Assembly: GCF_000711695.1 (NCBI RefSeq)
Contig: NW_013546933.1
Span: 1-64,000, forward strand
Reading direction: 5' to 3'
DNA: 64,000 bases
DNA from: Tilletiaria anomala UBC 951
Taxonomy: Eukaryota > Basidiomycota > Exobasidiomycetes > Georgefischeriales > Tilletiariaceae
Part shown: positions 10,282 to 23,127 of the stretch, piece after piece
Position numbering within the stretch: the first letter of the stretch is position 1
How the letters are laid out: every line of letters starts with the position of its first letter
Notes under the pieces: model-generated
Told to the model about the DNA's origin: nothing
Seen by the model: the letters and a program-made list of their open reading frames with translations, nothing else
Database searches by the model: none
Translations under genes and position numbers: made by a program

Positions 10282-13200
10282 ATGAATGTCGTTCCCTTTC
10301 CGGACGTGTCCGGCTTGCGGAGCACGAATCGGGATCGCAGCGACGTTGTGGTCGCCCAGCGCGACTTGGGCCTGCTGCCGAGCCGCTTTCTTGTGGAAGG
10401 AAAGCCCGATGCAAAACCACAAGTCACAGTAACGGCGCTGTTTGCTATCCTGCTTCATCATTATCTTGCACACGAAAACTCGGGCATCACCTTCTTGCGC
10501 TCATCTGCGACCTCTGGACAGGATGGCGGTCATCCCGATGCCAAGTGGATGCCTCTCGAGGTGAACTTGACAGCCGAGCTCGCCGACGGGGGCAGACATG
10601 CAACTGTTTCGGACATTCAAAGCCTTCTTAAGGAAAAGATTCTTCATGTGTGCAAGGAGCCTGAAAAGTCAGAACAGGCGCTGGCTCGAAAGCACGCAGC
10701 TTGTGCTGCTCTCTCCATTGGAGGGCACGCGGATGATCTGCGGCATTTGGTTTCGGGAGGAAAGGTAAGCCTGCCTTTCTACGCGCTGTATCCCTGCTGA
10801 TCACGCTGACTTCGTCCTTGTGTTGCAACATCTATCACAAAAGGTCGCACTCGGCCTGCATATAAGTGTCGCGCCTGCAGGGAATGCGCAGCTGCGCGTC
10901 CAGCTCCTTGCCTCCTCTGCAGTCCACTCGGACACCTCGGCGAATCTAATGTTAGCGCAGTTCGTCACGCTAGCCGACGCATTCCACGGGCCTGGGAAGG
11001 AGAAGAGCCCGGCGTTATCGACTGCTCTTTTTCCAAACAGCCAGCTCGCCTTTGACAATGCCAATCCACGCACCTTGACCGAGCGCGACGCGGGAAAGCC
11101 AATAGATGACGCCGAGGAGGAAGAGATGGCACTGGAAACTAATGTAGCAGACGACTTCGAGACGGCACGCCTGGAGGACTTGTTCGCAAACTCTGCAATT
11201 CGCTTTCCTCAGCGGCTCGCCATCGACTTTCAACCTGGTCTGGCCTGCATATCTTCCCGTGGAAAACCGATGGGGGAGCAGGTGGGTATCCAGCTTGCGC
11301 AGTGGACGTATGCCGAAGTGCGTCAGCGCTCCGATATCCTCGCTGCCAAGCTTCAGAGCGTCGGGATCGGCCAGGGACGCGAGTCGCTTGCACATCCAGA
11401 CGAAGCAGTCGACATTGTCGTTCTATGTCTGCCCAAATCGGCTTGGACGTACCTGTCGATGCTTGCCGTCATCAAGGCGGGTGCAGCCTGGTGCCCAATC
11501 GACGTGCAGTGGCCCGCAGAGCGCAGGCAGGCGCTGATCTCAAAAGCTCGCGCCAAGTGCGTCGTCACTGTCGGAAGCCAGCTGGCAGAACAGGTACACG
11601 GTGATGTTCGCGCTTCTGAAACGTCCATCCCCGTGGTCGGACTCGATTCGCTTGATTGGTCTCCGGAAGCTGCTGCTGCTGCATCTCGCAGCTTAAAGGG
11701 CACAGATGAGCTCCGTGCACACAACGGCACCCCGAGCAGCGGCCTTGCGTATGCGATCTGGACATCCGGTACGACAGGCCTTCCAAAAGCAGTTGGTATC
11801 CGGCATTTCAGTGCTGTGCAAGCCATCCGCTCCCTCTGCCGGGTCATTCCACACTCGCACGTTGATACGGTGCGCTACCTCCAATTTTCCGAGTACTCCT
11901 TCGACCTCAGCATTATGGACACTTTCTACACGTGGGCATTGGGCGGCACAATCTGCTCATCGGACCGCGCCTCGCACCTGACAGACTTGGCGGTTGTTGC
12001 TAACAAGCTGCGCGTCACACACTCACTGCTCACGCCGGCGGTGATGGCGATGATGAAGCGCGAAGACATTCCGTGCATCAGCGTGCTCATCTCGGGCGGT
12101 GAAAAGCTGAGCCAGGTGGTGGCAGACGAGTGGAGTCGCGAAGACTGTTGCTTGCTCAACCTTTACGGACCAGCGGAAGCGACCCTGATCGCAATGCACC
12201 GCCGCGTTCCCGTGAACGACACCTTCAAGTCGCCCAATATCGGCGTCGCGCTGCCCACCGCGTCGTGCATCATTCTTGACGCTCGCGGTGAGCTTGTGCC
12301 AAAGGGCTGTGTCGGCGAGCTGTGCCTCGGTGGCAGCCAGCTCGCGCAGTCGTACCTCTTTGAACCAGAGAAGACCGAAAATAAGTTCGTCAACCATCCG
12401 CGCTTTGGGCGCATCTACCACACAGGCGACCTTGCGCGTCAGCTGGCAGACCAGTCGATAGAGTACCTCGGGCGCAGCGACGACCAAGTCAAAATTCATG
12501 GCATCCGCATCGAGCTGCTTGAGATCAACGCTACGCTAAAAGCAGCGTCACGCAGCGTGCGGGATTCTGAGACCATGGCACTTCCCTCACATGGCAGGGA
12601 CGAAGACGGAGGCCAGCAAATCGTCAACTTTAGCGTTGTGGAGGGGGATCATTTGCAGGCCTCGCCAGAGACGCCTACGCAAGAGCTGTTGCGCACAGAT
12701 GCGCACGCGGCTAACATCGCGCGAGAGCTTCGCGCTTTTGCCATTGCCAAACTGCCGTCGTACATGGTCCCATCTCTATTTGTCATCTTGCGCCGCTTTC
12801 CACGCAACTCCTCCGCCAAGATCGATCGGGTCGCGATCAAACACGCTCTGTCTCAGCTCGACATCCAGCAATGGGAGGGTGCCATTGCTGCTACAGACGC
12901 AAAATATTTCGCCTGCGATGACGATGGCGATTGGGAAATGAGCAAAGAGGCAGCGCAAATCAGAAGCGCGGTGGCGGAGCTGTGTCACGTCGATGCTGCG
13001 ATAATCGGCGGCACAACCCCGCTGCTCAGCATTGGACTCGACTCGATGAAAGCCATCGCGCTGGGGCGCAAACTCGCAAAGCTGGATGTGCATGTTTCAG
13101 CTGTCGACATTATCCAGCTTGGAACGCTGAGAAAGATCACAGAGCACATCGTTGCACCCATGACGAAGGGCGCAAATGTCGATACCGACCTCGAGAGGGA

Positions 13201-16200
13201 GTTGGAAGAGTTCGATCAGTCGTACCGACCGGCTGTATCTGCAGCACTGCACTGCAGTGACAGCGAAATCGAAGCCATCCTCCCGCTTTCGGTTGCACAG
13301 GTTGGCATGCTGGTCGAGACATTGCGCGACCCAAGTTCTTACTGGATCAGGCGTGTTTTCACTTTACCTCTGGACGTTGACGTCAAGCAACTCAAAGAAG
13401 CGATCCGTGTGGCTGTTGCCGCGACAGAGGCTCTGCGTACTTGCTTTCTTCCGGTCGAACTCTTTGAGGATGATGGGGTGGCTGCTTCGTCATTGGCCAA
13501 GCGACTGCAGCAGTACGTTTTCCCTCCCTGCTCATACTTCCAGACTTGCACACTTAACGTTTCACGACCCTTCCACAGACCATTCTTACAGGCGGTGAAG
13601 ACACACGCGCCGGCGCAAATCACCCTAGCACAGACGATATCATCTGATTACCTTCCCCTCAACCTTGAACCTCCAGTAAAGTTCACGATTTCTACCTCGA
13701 CTTCTGAAGCTCGTCTGACCGTGCAGATACATCACACTTTGTACGACGCTCACTCTCTCGACCTCCTGCAAAGCAGCATCAATGCGTGCTACTCGATGAC
13801 CGTAGAACGGAGCTCTTCGGGACCAACAACTAAAGCCGCAGTTCATCAACTCCTGCGGGTAGACGAAGCTTGGAATGAAGACGCGCATTCCGCCTGGTCG
13901 CAGATTTTGCAACCGTTTGCAGGTCGTCTGGAATCCCCATCGTTTCCCGACATTCGAGAAGCAACGTTGTGCGAGAAAACGAAGGAATTCAAGACCGTCA
14001 AGATCGTCCTCACAAAAAGCACCGTCGACGTTCAGCAAGCCGCAACGGCTCTGAATGCAACGCCACGCGCAGTCTTTCTTTCAGTTTGGGCATACCTTCT
14101 CAAGTGCTATTTCGGTACTTCCGCCTTTCTGGTGGGCGAGACGATCTCATTGCGAGGCGTGTCATCGACTCTGGCAGACGCCAGCTGCTGTCTCATAACG
14201 ACTGCTCCTGTGCCCGTCCAAATCAATGAGACGACAGTGTGGCGCGATATCGTGGACGCGATTCATCGCGCGCATCAGTGCTCCATGCGCTATCCTCAGA
14301 TCTCGAGTCAAGCCATACGCAAGCTCCTCGACTTGCCCGCAAGGCAGTCACTCTATGCAGCGCTCTTCACATACACCCCAGAAACAGGTTCCGTTGAAGT
14401 CGCTGGACCTCTATTGTCAGCGCGAAACGAAGGAATCAGTGTTGAGCATGCCATCGCATGTGAGATTTTGAGCGCTCGCAACGAAACGCACGCTATCGCC
14501 GAAATCACCTACGATCCGCGCATTGCAGACGAGTCGGGCGCGCAGGAGATACTTACTCAGCTGGACCATCTCATCAGCTCAATCGCTGAACGCCCGTCCA
14601 GTGCATTGGGGCCAACTATTTGGCAGGGCCTCCCGCTGAGCTCACTCTCTCAGAGCACGACGCCTTCACTATCTCAGCCCCCTCGCTCGGCTATAGGTGC
14701 TGTGCTGCAAGAGTGTCAAAGTCGGATGCACACCGCAGCGGTAGAGGTGTGGCACGAGAACGACTCTCACCTCGAGCCGAACACATTTACCTACGAGGCG
14801 CTTTTAGATAAGGTTTGTCGCGTTGCTTCCTATCTCGAGGCCGAAGCCCCTGCCGGTGCTCGTGTTGCGGTTGATCTCCCTCGGACCATCCACACATATT
14901 CAATTATGCTCGCCATCTTTGCCACAGGAAGGTGTTACGTTCCCATCGACCAATACCTACCTGCTGGCAGGAAGCAAGTTCTGCTAGAAGAAAGCGAGTC
15001 TCACATCTGCGTCGCAACCGCTGGTGGAACAAAGCCAGTCAAGACCGTGTCGTTGGACGAGCTATACAGCTTAGGCTCATCATGGGCCCCCGCGCAGTTC
15101 CCACCCAAAGAGACTCTGGCGTGCATCATGTTCACATCCGGTAGCACAGGAAAGCCCAAGAAGGTGGGCCTTTCCCATGGAAATCTCGACGCTGCACTCA
15201 TGTCCTTTGAGCACATCATTGGCAAGGCCTCTTCTGTGACTGAATCATCACGCTTCATGGCCCGCTCCGCGGAGGCCTTTGATGTTCACTTGCTTGAGGC
15301 TCTGCTGCCGTTGTCTATGGGTGCAACGGTCGTCACCGCAAGCCGAGACCTTATCATGGAAGACCTCCCGGCTGTGTTGCGAACTTTGAGGGTAACACAT
15401 GCTGCTGTTGTCCCATCGCTCTTCCAGCATCCTGACGGACGACCGGTGCTCCCAAGCGATCTTCCAGACCTCAAAGCCTTGATAATCGGTGGGGAGCGGA
15501 TCAAAGATTCTACTGTTCACCTTTGGACGAAGACCAACACTCCCGTTCTGCAGGCGTACGGCCCTACGGAAGCAACTATTGGATCGTCTTGCAAGCACGT
15601 CGACGCCGCATCCAAAGCGGGAAATGTCGGTGCCGCATTCCCGGGATCTACATACAAAGTGGTTGATATTCATACATGCCGGGGCCTCGCAACACTGCCC
15701 CGCGGCCATGTGGGCGAGCTGGTAATACTTGGCCCGCAGGTCGCAGAATATGGATACTGCGGTGCCAAGGACAACGTTTTCGGAATTTGCGACGGGCAGA
15801 AGAGCTACCGTACAGGAGATCTCGCAAGGATGCATGGCAACGGCGAGGTCGAGATCCTCGGCCGCAAAGGCGCATCTCAGGTGAAGATCAACGGAGTGCG
15901 CATCGAACTTGACGACGTAGCTTCCACTATCCTGCATGCACCGTCCATGCACGCTGTGCATCTGGTCAGCATCGCCGTCAATACGAAAACTCGTGCAGCC
16001 GGTAAAGCTATCGCTGTATTCGCCTCTCGACGTGCCAATCGCACCGAGGTGGAACCCTCTTTCATCGTAGACAACGAGCTGGAGTCAAGTATCCAAAAGG
16101 AGGCGCGAGAGCGGCTTCCTGCGGCCATGATTCCATCATACGTACTGATACTCGACTTTTTGCCGTTGCACATCGTGTCCGCAAAAGTAGACCGCACACG

Positions 16201-19200
16201 TCTACTGCAAGCCTTTGAGCAGTATGATTCATTCGAGAAGTCGCAAGAAGGGCTGAAGTTGCCATCCGACGGATCCAAAGGTTCTTCCGACGACAGCATC
16301 TTGGGACCGCTGAAAATCCTCTGTCAAAAGCTTCTTCAGCTGGCTCGCAGTCCTGGGGAAGACGATGACTTGTTCAGGTGTGGGCTTGACAGTATCCTTG
16401 CGATTCGCCTGGCGTCTTCGATGCGCCGGCAAGGGTGGACGATCGATGCGCAATCGGTACTGGCAAATCCCACATTGCGGCAGCTTGCGACGCTCGTGAT
16501 GAGAAGCCAGATAGGCGATACTTCAGAGTCTTCGGAAACAGCGCTTCATGACATTGAGCCAGCTCACATTGCAGGCGAAATTGGCGCGGATATCGGCAGC
16601 ATAGAGGCGGTTCTGCCAACAGTACCTTCGCAAGCTGCTATGCTCGCAAGCTCCGTGATAGAAGACGGCGGCACCTACGTGACGTCAATGTCCTGCAGCT
16701 TGCCCCTGGTGGCTGACTTGGTACGATTGCGGGATGCATGGTGAGCGGCCATTGACTGAGGAACAGAGCCGAGAGCTATGACTAATACACGCTTGTTCGG
16801 CAGGGAATCTGTCATCATGGCGCATGCGATTTACCGAGCAACCTTTGTTCCACATGCGCAAGACTGGGTTCAAGTGATTCTCAAGAAAGTCCCTGAAGGT
16901 GTGCTTCCTTTGGCAGCTTGGAGCCCAACAACCTTTGAACAGCAAGATCTGGCTGATCTGGTTAAGAACATGGCGGTTGTACCCCCGCTCCGTGTGCGCT
17001 TCGTGCTCGACAGTGGCATGCATCCGAGGGTCATCGTCCTCATCCACCATGCTCTGTACGACGGTGTCTCTCTCCCTCGACTTTGGTCAGCAGTTGCAGA
17101 CGCATACGCAGGTCGCCAGTTGAATCCGACAATACCCCATGGGGTAGCAGCTCGCAGGATCTGGATGAGCACTCCGAAAGATTCACCCAGTTTCTGGAGA
17201 AAGTACCTGAATGGAGCCACTGCCAGCCGCTTTCCTTGTCTCACAGGGCGCAGACTGCGTGGATCTGTGGCTGCAGAGTACGAAGAATCCGACCTTTTGG
17301 CCTCATTGCCCTTGTCAAGGCTTCGTCAACGCGCGGCTGAGGCTGGAGTCACGCCGCACGTGTTCATTGCGAGCAAGCTATTCCACTTGCTGTCCGCTTA
17401 CCTTGCCCAGCATGATGTGACGATCGGCCTTGTCCTCAGCGGACGCCATTTGTCGATCGAGGGGATTGAGGATGCACATGGACCTTTCCTTAATGTAGTC
17501 CCCTGGAGACTTCAATCGGCTCCCTCAACTGACGCAAAGGAGCTGCAGAGCATCTTTACGGAAGTCTTTCGTCACCAAGCCGAAGGATTGACTCGGATCC
17601 TTCGTCACGCTGGGCTCACCACCAGTCCCTTTGACATGCTGTTTGCCTTCACCGAAAAGGAAGTCCACACCGATAATGCTGTGCAGTCCATCCTTCAACC
17701 TGATCCCTCCGCCACGCGCATGCGACATGACTTTCCCCTTGCTCTCGAGGCTTGTGCCGGACCACTAGAGGACCATGTCAATCTACATCTTCGCTACTCA
17801 ACCAAAGTTCTCCCAACCAAACATGCAGACTTACTGCTCCGGCAGCTCGATTGGCTTCTCAGTGAGCAGAAGTTCCCGAAGGCGGCTCCTTCTCTGCTCT
17901 CGGTCGAGAACCCGACACCAGTTTGGCCGCAAGAGCAACATCACTTCCTCACTCGCTTCTCTAATGTTGTCCGCCAAAGCCCAGATGCAGATGCACTGCG
18001 GTGGCGGCACACGACTGGAGACATAGAAGTTGTGACATTTGGGCAGCTTGACAGAGCCAGTGATAACCTTGCAACCAAGATTGTCCACTCGTCTGCGCCA
18101 AATATCGCTGTGCATCTTGATCGGGGCATTGAGTGGTACACAGTCATGCTGGCAATCTGGAAAAGTGGTAAGGGCTACGTTCCATTGGACACTTCGCTCC
18201 CCGAACAGCGGGTCTTGTACATGCTCGAAGCTGTAGCTGATGCAGCGATCATCAGTCACCAAGTCCTTCCTATCTTCGCAAGATACGAGCGGATTTCCCT
18301 CTCTCAGGCAACTACGTACGACCAAAGAAAGATCGCGGTCCCGTCTCCAGCCCTCAGTCACACGGCATACATCATGTTCACCAGCGGCTCCACTGGCAAA
18401 CCGAAAGGTGTCCGACTTAGTCACATGGCACTGGCTGCAGCCATTTTGTCTTGGAAGGAAATGCTTCCACACTCCGAGTCTTCTAGGATGCTACAGCTGG
18501 CCTCGCCAGGCTTTGATGTCTCCTTGATTGAGATTTGCATGCCGCTGGCTCTCGGCTTCGCGGTCACGTCGGGCCCAAAAGACTGGCTTCTTAATGATCT
18601 CTCAGGCGCCATGCAGGAGCTTGGAGTCACTCTGGCAGACTTGCCCGCCGCTCTAGTGCCTTCGATCCCTTTGGGCCTATCTTCTCAGCTAGGTGAGCTT
18701 CGTCAGGATGCTGGCGTGGGACTATGCTTCTGACTTACCTTTCCCTTCAACAGAATGGCTGATGAGCGGTGGTGACGCGATCGACGAGAGGGTTCTAGCA
18801 TCCTGGGGCCCTACCGGCAAGCTTGTCAATGCATGGGGACCCACTGAGACTTGCATAGGCAACACACTGGGTTTTGTGCAAGAAAATACCAGCCGTACTC
18901 TGGTAGGAACTGCCTATCCCGGCAGCACGGTTCTGATCTTGGACGAATCGAAAAAATCGACCGCCATCCGTGGTGCCTCGGGCGAAATAGCTGTAGCAGG
19001 GCCTCAACTTGCAGACGGGTACATCGGACGACCTGATCTGACTAGCAAGGCCTTTGTACAACTCGCCGATGGAACCCCGATCTATTTGACCGGCGATGTC
19101 GGACGGATGCTGGCAGACGGTCGCTTGCAATGTCTTGGGCGCGTCGACAAGTCAATGGTCAAGATCAATTCCCAAAGAGTCGAACTCGACGAAATTTCAG

Positions 19201-22200
19201 CCGCGCTCAGATCCTCGGCAGAGGTCACGGACGCCACAACTCTCTATGTCAAACACCCCTCGGTTAAACGAAATCAGCTGGTATCGTTCTTGACGATCTC
19301 ATCACAGAATGCTGCGAGCGAAAGCGGACCATTGGCTTTACTCAAGAGTCAAGAAGCAGCAACCGTCATGGCGTCGGCACTCTCACATATTGAGAAGCAC
19401 CTTCCGCACTACATGATTCCGGTGCACATTTTCGTCTTGGCCAACAAGCGGTTGCCTCTGACCATGAACAATAAAATCGACGGAAAATCTCTGCAGCAAT
19501 TTTTCGATAATTTGGAACTCACTTCCAGACGCTTTGCGGATGGGGCGCAGCGAGCGGAGACAAGGCCCCGGACGATGCTCGAACTTCAGATAGCAAGCAC
19601 TGTGGCTACATTTTGTGATCGTCCAGCTGCTGACATGAACGTTCAAGCTTGTAAGTCTTGCGATCAAGTCTCAACTTTCGCGCATGCTGATTTTGTTCTT
19701 TGTTGACCGACTTTGTGCATGTAGCTTTCCAAAGCCTTGGTGTAGATTCGATTTCCAGCATTGCTCTCGCAAAGCAACTCGCCGAAGCTCTGAAGCAGCC
19801 CGTCCGAGCTCGTGACGTGATTCAGCAAAGAACGATTTCAGCCCTTGCCGACTTTCTACAAGGTCCTAAATCGACTTCACAAGGGGACGAGGACGCTGTG
19901 GTGAATGTGGACCCATCCTTTGCGGCAGATGCTATGCGCCTTAGTCAACAGGACCTCGTTGCGAAGGCTCGTCTGTGCATTCCAATGCAGATTGGAATGC
20001 TGAGTCAAGCACTCGTCAGCGAAGGAAAGAAATACGTGCACGTGTTTCACTTCCGCGCTCCAAGTGGCGATGCGGTAGCTGTACAAACTGCGTTCACTGT
20101 TCTGATCGGGGCACACGATATCTTCCGCCTTACCTTCCATCCCAACCGCGGACAACATCCTTGGCTGCAGGTTCTGCATTCTGATTCTCAGATCATTGCT
20201 GAAAAATGCGTGAGGGTGGATCACTGTCTTTGGGATGCGCAGGCTTTGTCACAGATTGCCAAAGATATCGCAAGCTTGGAACACTTCCCGCGTTTCCGGG
20301 TCAACATTGTCCCGAGTGAGGACGGATCATTGGTGCAGCTGGTCATGCATCACGCGTGAGTCCACCTTTGTCTTTCCTTTAAATGAAACAGCAGGATTGA
20401 CGATAGAGCTTTCGTCTACCAGGCTCTATGATGGTGACACGATGGCGCTGCTGATGCGCTCCGCCAATGACGCTCTTTCTGGGCGTGCGGTGGTCCATAC
20501 GAGCTGGTTTGATGCTTCTAAGGACCTCCTTCCGCGTGCCAAGGATATTGACTTCTGGACTCGACGTCTCTCTTCGATCACGTCATCGCGATTGCAAACG
20601 CGATACCTACATCGGCCTGGCCACTTGACGACCTCAGTCCAACTGCCTCTACCCCTGTCAGAAGCTCGTCAGCTTGCAAAAGCCTCGGGAGAAACACTTG
20701 CGACCAGCTCGTTTCTCGCTGTGGCAGTTGCATTGGCGGAATGGCAAGCATGCTCGCAAATCGTCATTGGCAGGGTGTGTTCACTTCGATCACGTCTATC
20801 GAATGGATATGAGATCCCAGGTCTCATGATCAACACGGTGCCTTCGGCGTTCAGCCTTGGGCAACTTGCGAACAAATCCGCTGTGGAAGCCATCCAATAC
20901 ACGGGTGATCAGCTAAGGGACGAGTCTGAGCATGATCTGGTCTCGCTTAGAGACATTTCAAAGGCCTTGAGGCTCACAGAAGCACTCTTTGACGTCTTGT
21001 TTGATTTCCAAGACGTTCATGAGCCTGCCGGGGTGGAAATGACTCTGCTAGACGAAGGCAACAATGACCATGGTGATGAAGGCGATAGCGAGCTTCATGT
21101 AAGTCGGCCGGCACGATCTCGCTCAATCAGTTCCGCGCTAACTTCTCCGTTACCCAAACCCTCCACAGTACCCTTTGAACATTGAAGTCCGCACGAGCAA
21201 AAACGAGCTCGAGATGAGGTTCTTGGCTCTCCGGACATACTTTGACGACACAACATTGCGTCTGCTTGCTTCCAACTGCATTCGCAGACTTCAATCTCTA
21301 CTGACCCTGCCGACGGTATCCCTTTGCCTCGACCTACCGCAGCCTCGTCTCCACTCCAGCGCCTCCAGTACTACAGCTCTCACCACACCGCAATTATCCC
21401 CAGCTCTGGACGAAATTAGCCCCGAACAGCTCGAGAAAATTGTCGGCATTGTAGCTGCTACCGCCGAGGTCGAGGAGTCAGACATCGATCCGCGAGCTAC
21501 TCGACTTGTGTCCCTCGGCCTTGATTCTGTCTCAGCGATCCGAATCGTTCAGAAGGCTCGCGAGCAGGGAATTCAGCTGTCTTTGCGTGATGTCATCGAC
21601 GGCAAGACTTGTTTTGGCATTGCGGCGCTCATCCAAGGCAGTAAGGGTCGTGTCCGAGATTCAAGGGGATCCAGCCAGTCAGGAGAAATCCCGGCGCTGC
21701 CGGGCCAGCTCATGCACCTTGCAGCTGCCAGTGCGCCTGCGTCCAATGGGGGGGTCTATTCCTTTGCGTACAATCTCGGTACTTTGCTCGAGACCAGCCA
21801 TGTGCGCCAGGCATGGCAAACCCTCCTTGAAACACACACGATCCTTAGCGCTCGCTTTTCGAGTGACGTTGAAGGCAAGGTCATTGTGACTATGGACAAC
21901 GAAAGGGAAGATTTGAAGACATGCCGCGACGAGGGTGACCTTGCAGCTTTGCTGCATGATCTTGTAGCTTCATCGCTGCAGAGATCTTCGCCGAGACTGG
22001 TGCATGTGCTGCCATCCAAGCGGACTGGGACCTCTGTTCTGCTGCTGCAATTGCCTCACGCACTATACGACGCGCAGAGTCTGCAACTGATGCTTACAGA
22101 CTTATTCGCACTGGTCACGGGCGGGAAGACTGTCGACGAAAGGCCATCCTTTGCAGAATTCGCCCGCTTCGCAACAACCTTTTGTCGTTCAAAGGATGCC

Positions 22201-22971
22201 CGCGCATTCTGGGAGACATCTCTTTCGGGCATGCGACCAACTCTCCTGGCACCAGCCTTCCAAGGAGGATCCGGCCGGACGACGCTTTTCTGGCGAAAGG
22301 ATCTCCTCACAAATGTCAAGTCTGCACGTGGCAGGCTGCTCGCAGAAGGCTCGCACTCGAACCTGCAAAGCTGTGTCATGGCTGCCTGGGCGAAGGTCTT
22401 GGGTGAAGCGACCGGACAAGAGTCGCCCATCATTGGCTTCATGCACAGTGGGCGGTCCGCTCACTTCCCCTTGCTCGACCAGCTTGCCGCACCCTGCGCC
22501 AACCCTCTGCCGATCATGGCAAGGAATGCGATCAAGGACAGTCTGGGCGATCTTGCGTCCGCCATCACCTTCGAACTGGACATGCGCAGAGACTTTGAAC
22601 AGTCTTCGCTCGTCGATATTGCGCGATGGTGCGACCTTGAAGAGGGACAGCGCTTTTATGATACTTTAATCAATATTCTCTGGGACACATCTCTATCACC
22701 TCCCGAAGATGGATTCCAGCCCCGAGCTATCGACATCGGATCTCCGGCCGACTATCTACCAAACGAATCAGCCGCCCAACCTGTCTCCTTGGCGTCGGCT
22801 TACCAGCACTTTACTCAGGTCCTCCTGAACATCGACGTCGTCTACGATAAGGAGCGGGATTGCCTCGACGTTGGTGCTAAGTACGACACACTGCACTTGA
22901 CCGAAAATGAAGTCTCGAGTTATGTCGATCGACTTGGCGAGCTGCTGCATCAGCACATTGACAGCATCTAA
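10282..22971 (+). CDS. Ferrichrome-type siderophore nonribosomal peptide synthetase (A-T-C-A-T-C-A-T-C-T-C)
   Basis: Eight exons: 10282-10764, 10844-13512, 13579-16740, 16804-18692, 18754-19650, 19725-20355, 20423-21098, 21169-22971. All introns are GT-AG and the total is 12210 nt or about 4069 residues in phase. Splices at 16741, 18693, 19651 and 20356 each rejoin a conserved motif (for example HHA|LYDG). The 66-nt intron at 13513 is in phase and inferred. Domains (approximate residues): an N-terminal extension to about 270; A1 270-820 (WTSGTTGLPKA, YGPAEA, YHTGDLAR, SSAKIDR); T1 Ser near 895; C1 970-1400 (HHTLYDA); A2 1430-1950 (FTSGSTGKPKK, YGPTEA, YRTGDLAR, VSAKVDR); T2 near 1990; C2 2060-2450 (HHALYDG); A3 2485-3000 (FTSGSTGKPKG, WGPTET, YLTGDVGR, NNKIDG); T3 near 3042; C3 (HHALYDG near 3244); T4 near 3588; C4 (PHALYDA near 3765). 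All three A domains keep the Asp that binds the alpha-amino group (FDLS, FDVH, FDVS). Three A domains plus a spare T-C unit and no thioesterase are the hallmark of fungal ferrichrome synthetases, which use N5-acyl-N5-hydroxyornithine and cyclise through a terminal C domain. Product identity is inference. Confidence 0.93.
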
Positions 22972-23127
22972 TAGCATCATCTCAAGCTGCCTGGTGACAG
23001 CTTATGACGGTACCGCATCCATTCGCCCTCCAAGATACATGCGCCATAGACACCCACCCACTGTATCATATCACGGCACAAAACGCGCAAAGCTGTTTCA
23101 AGGTTGTTCGTGGGAAGCTCATAGACA

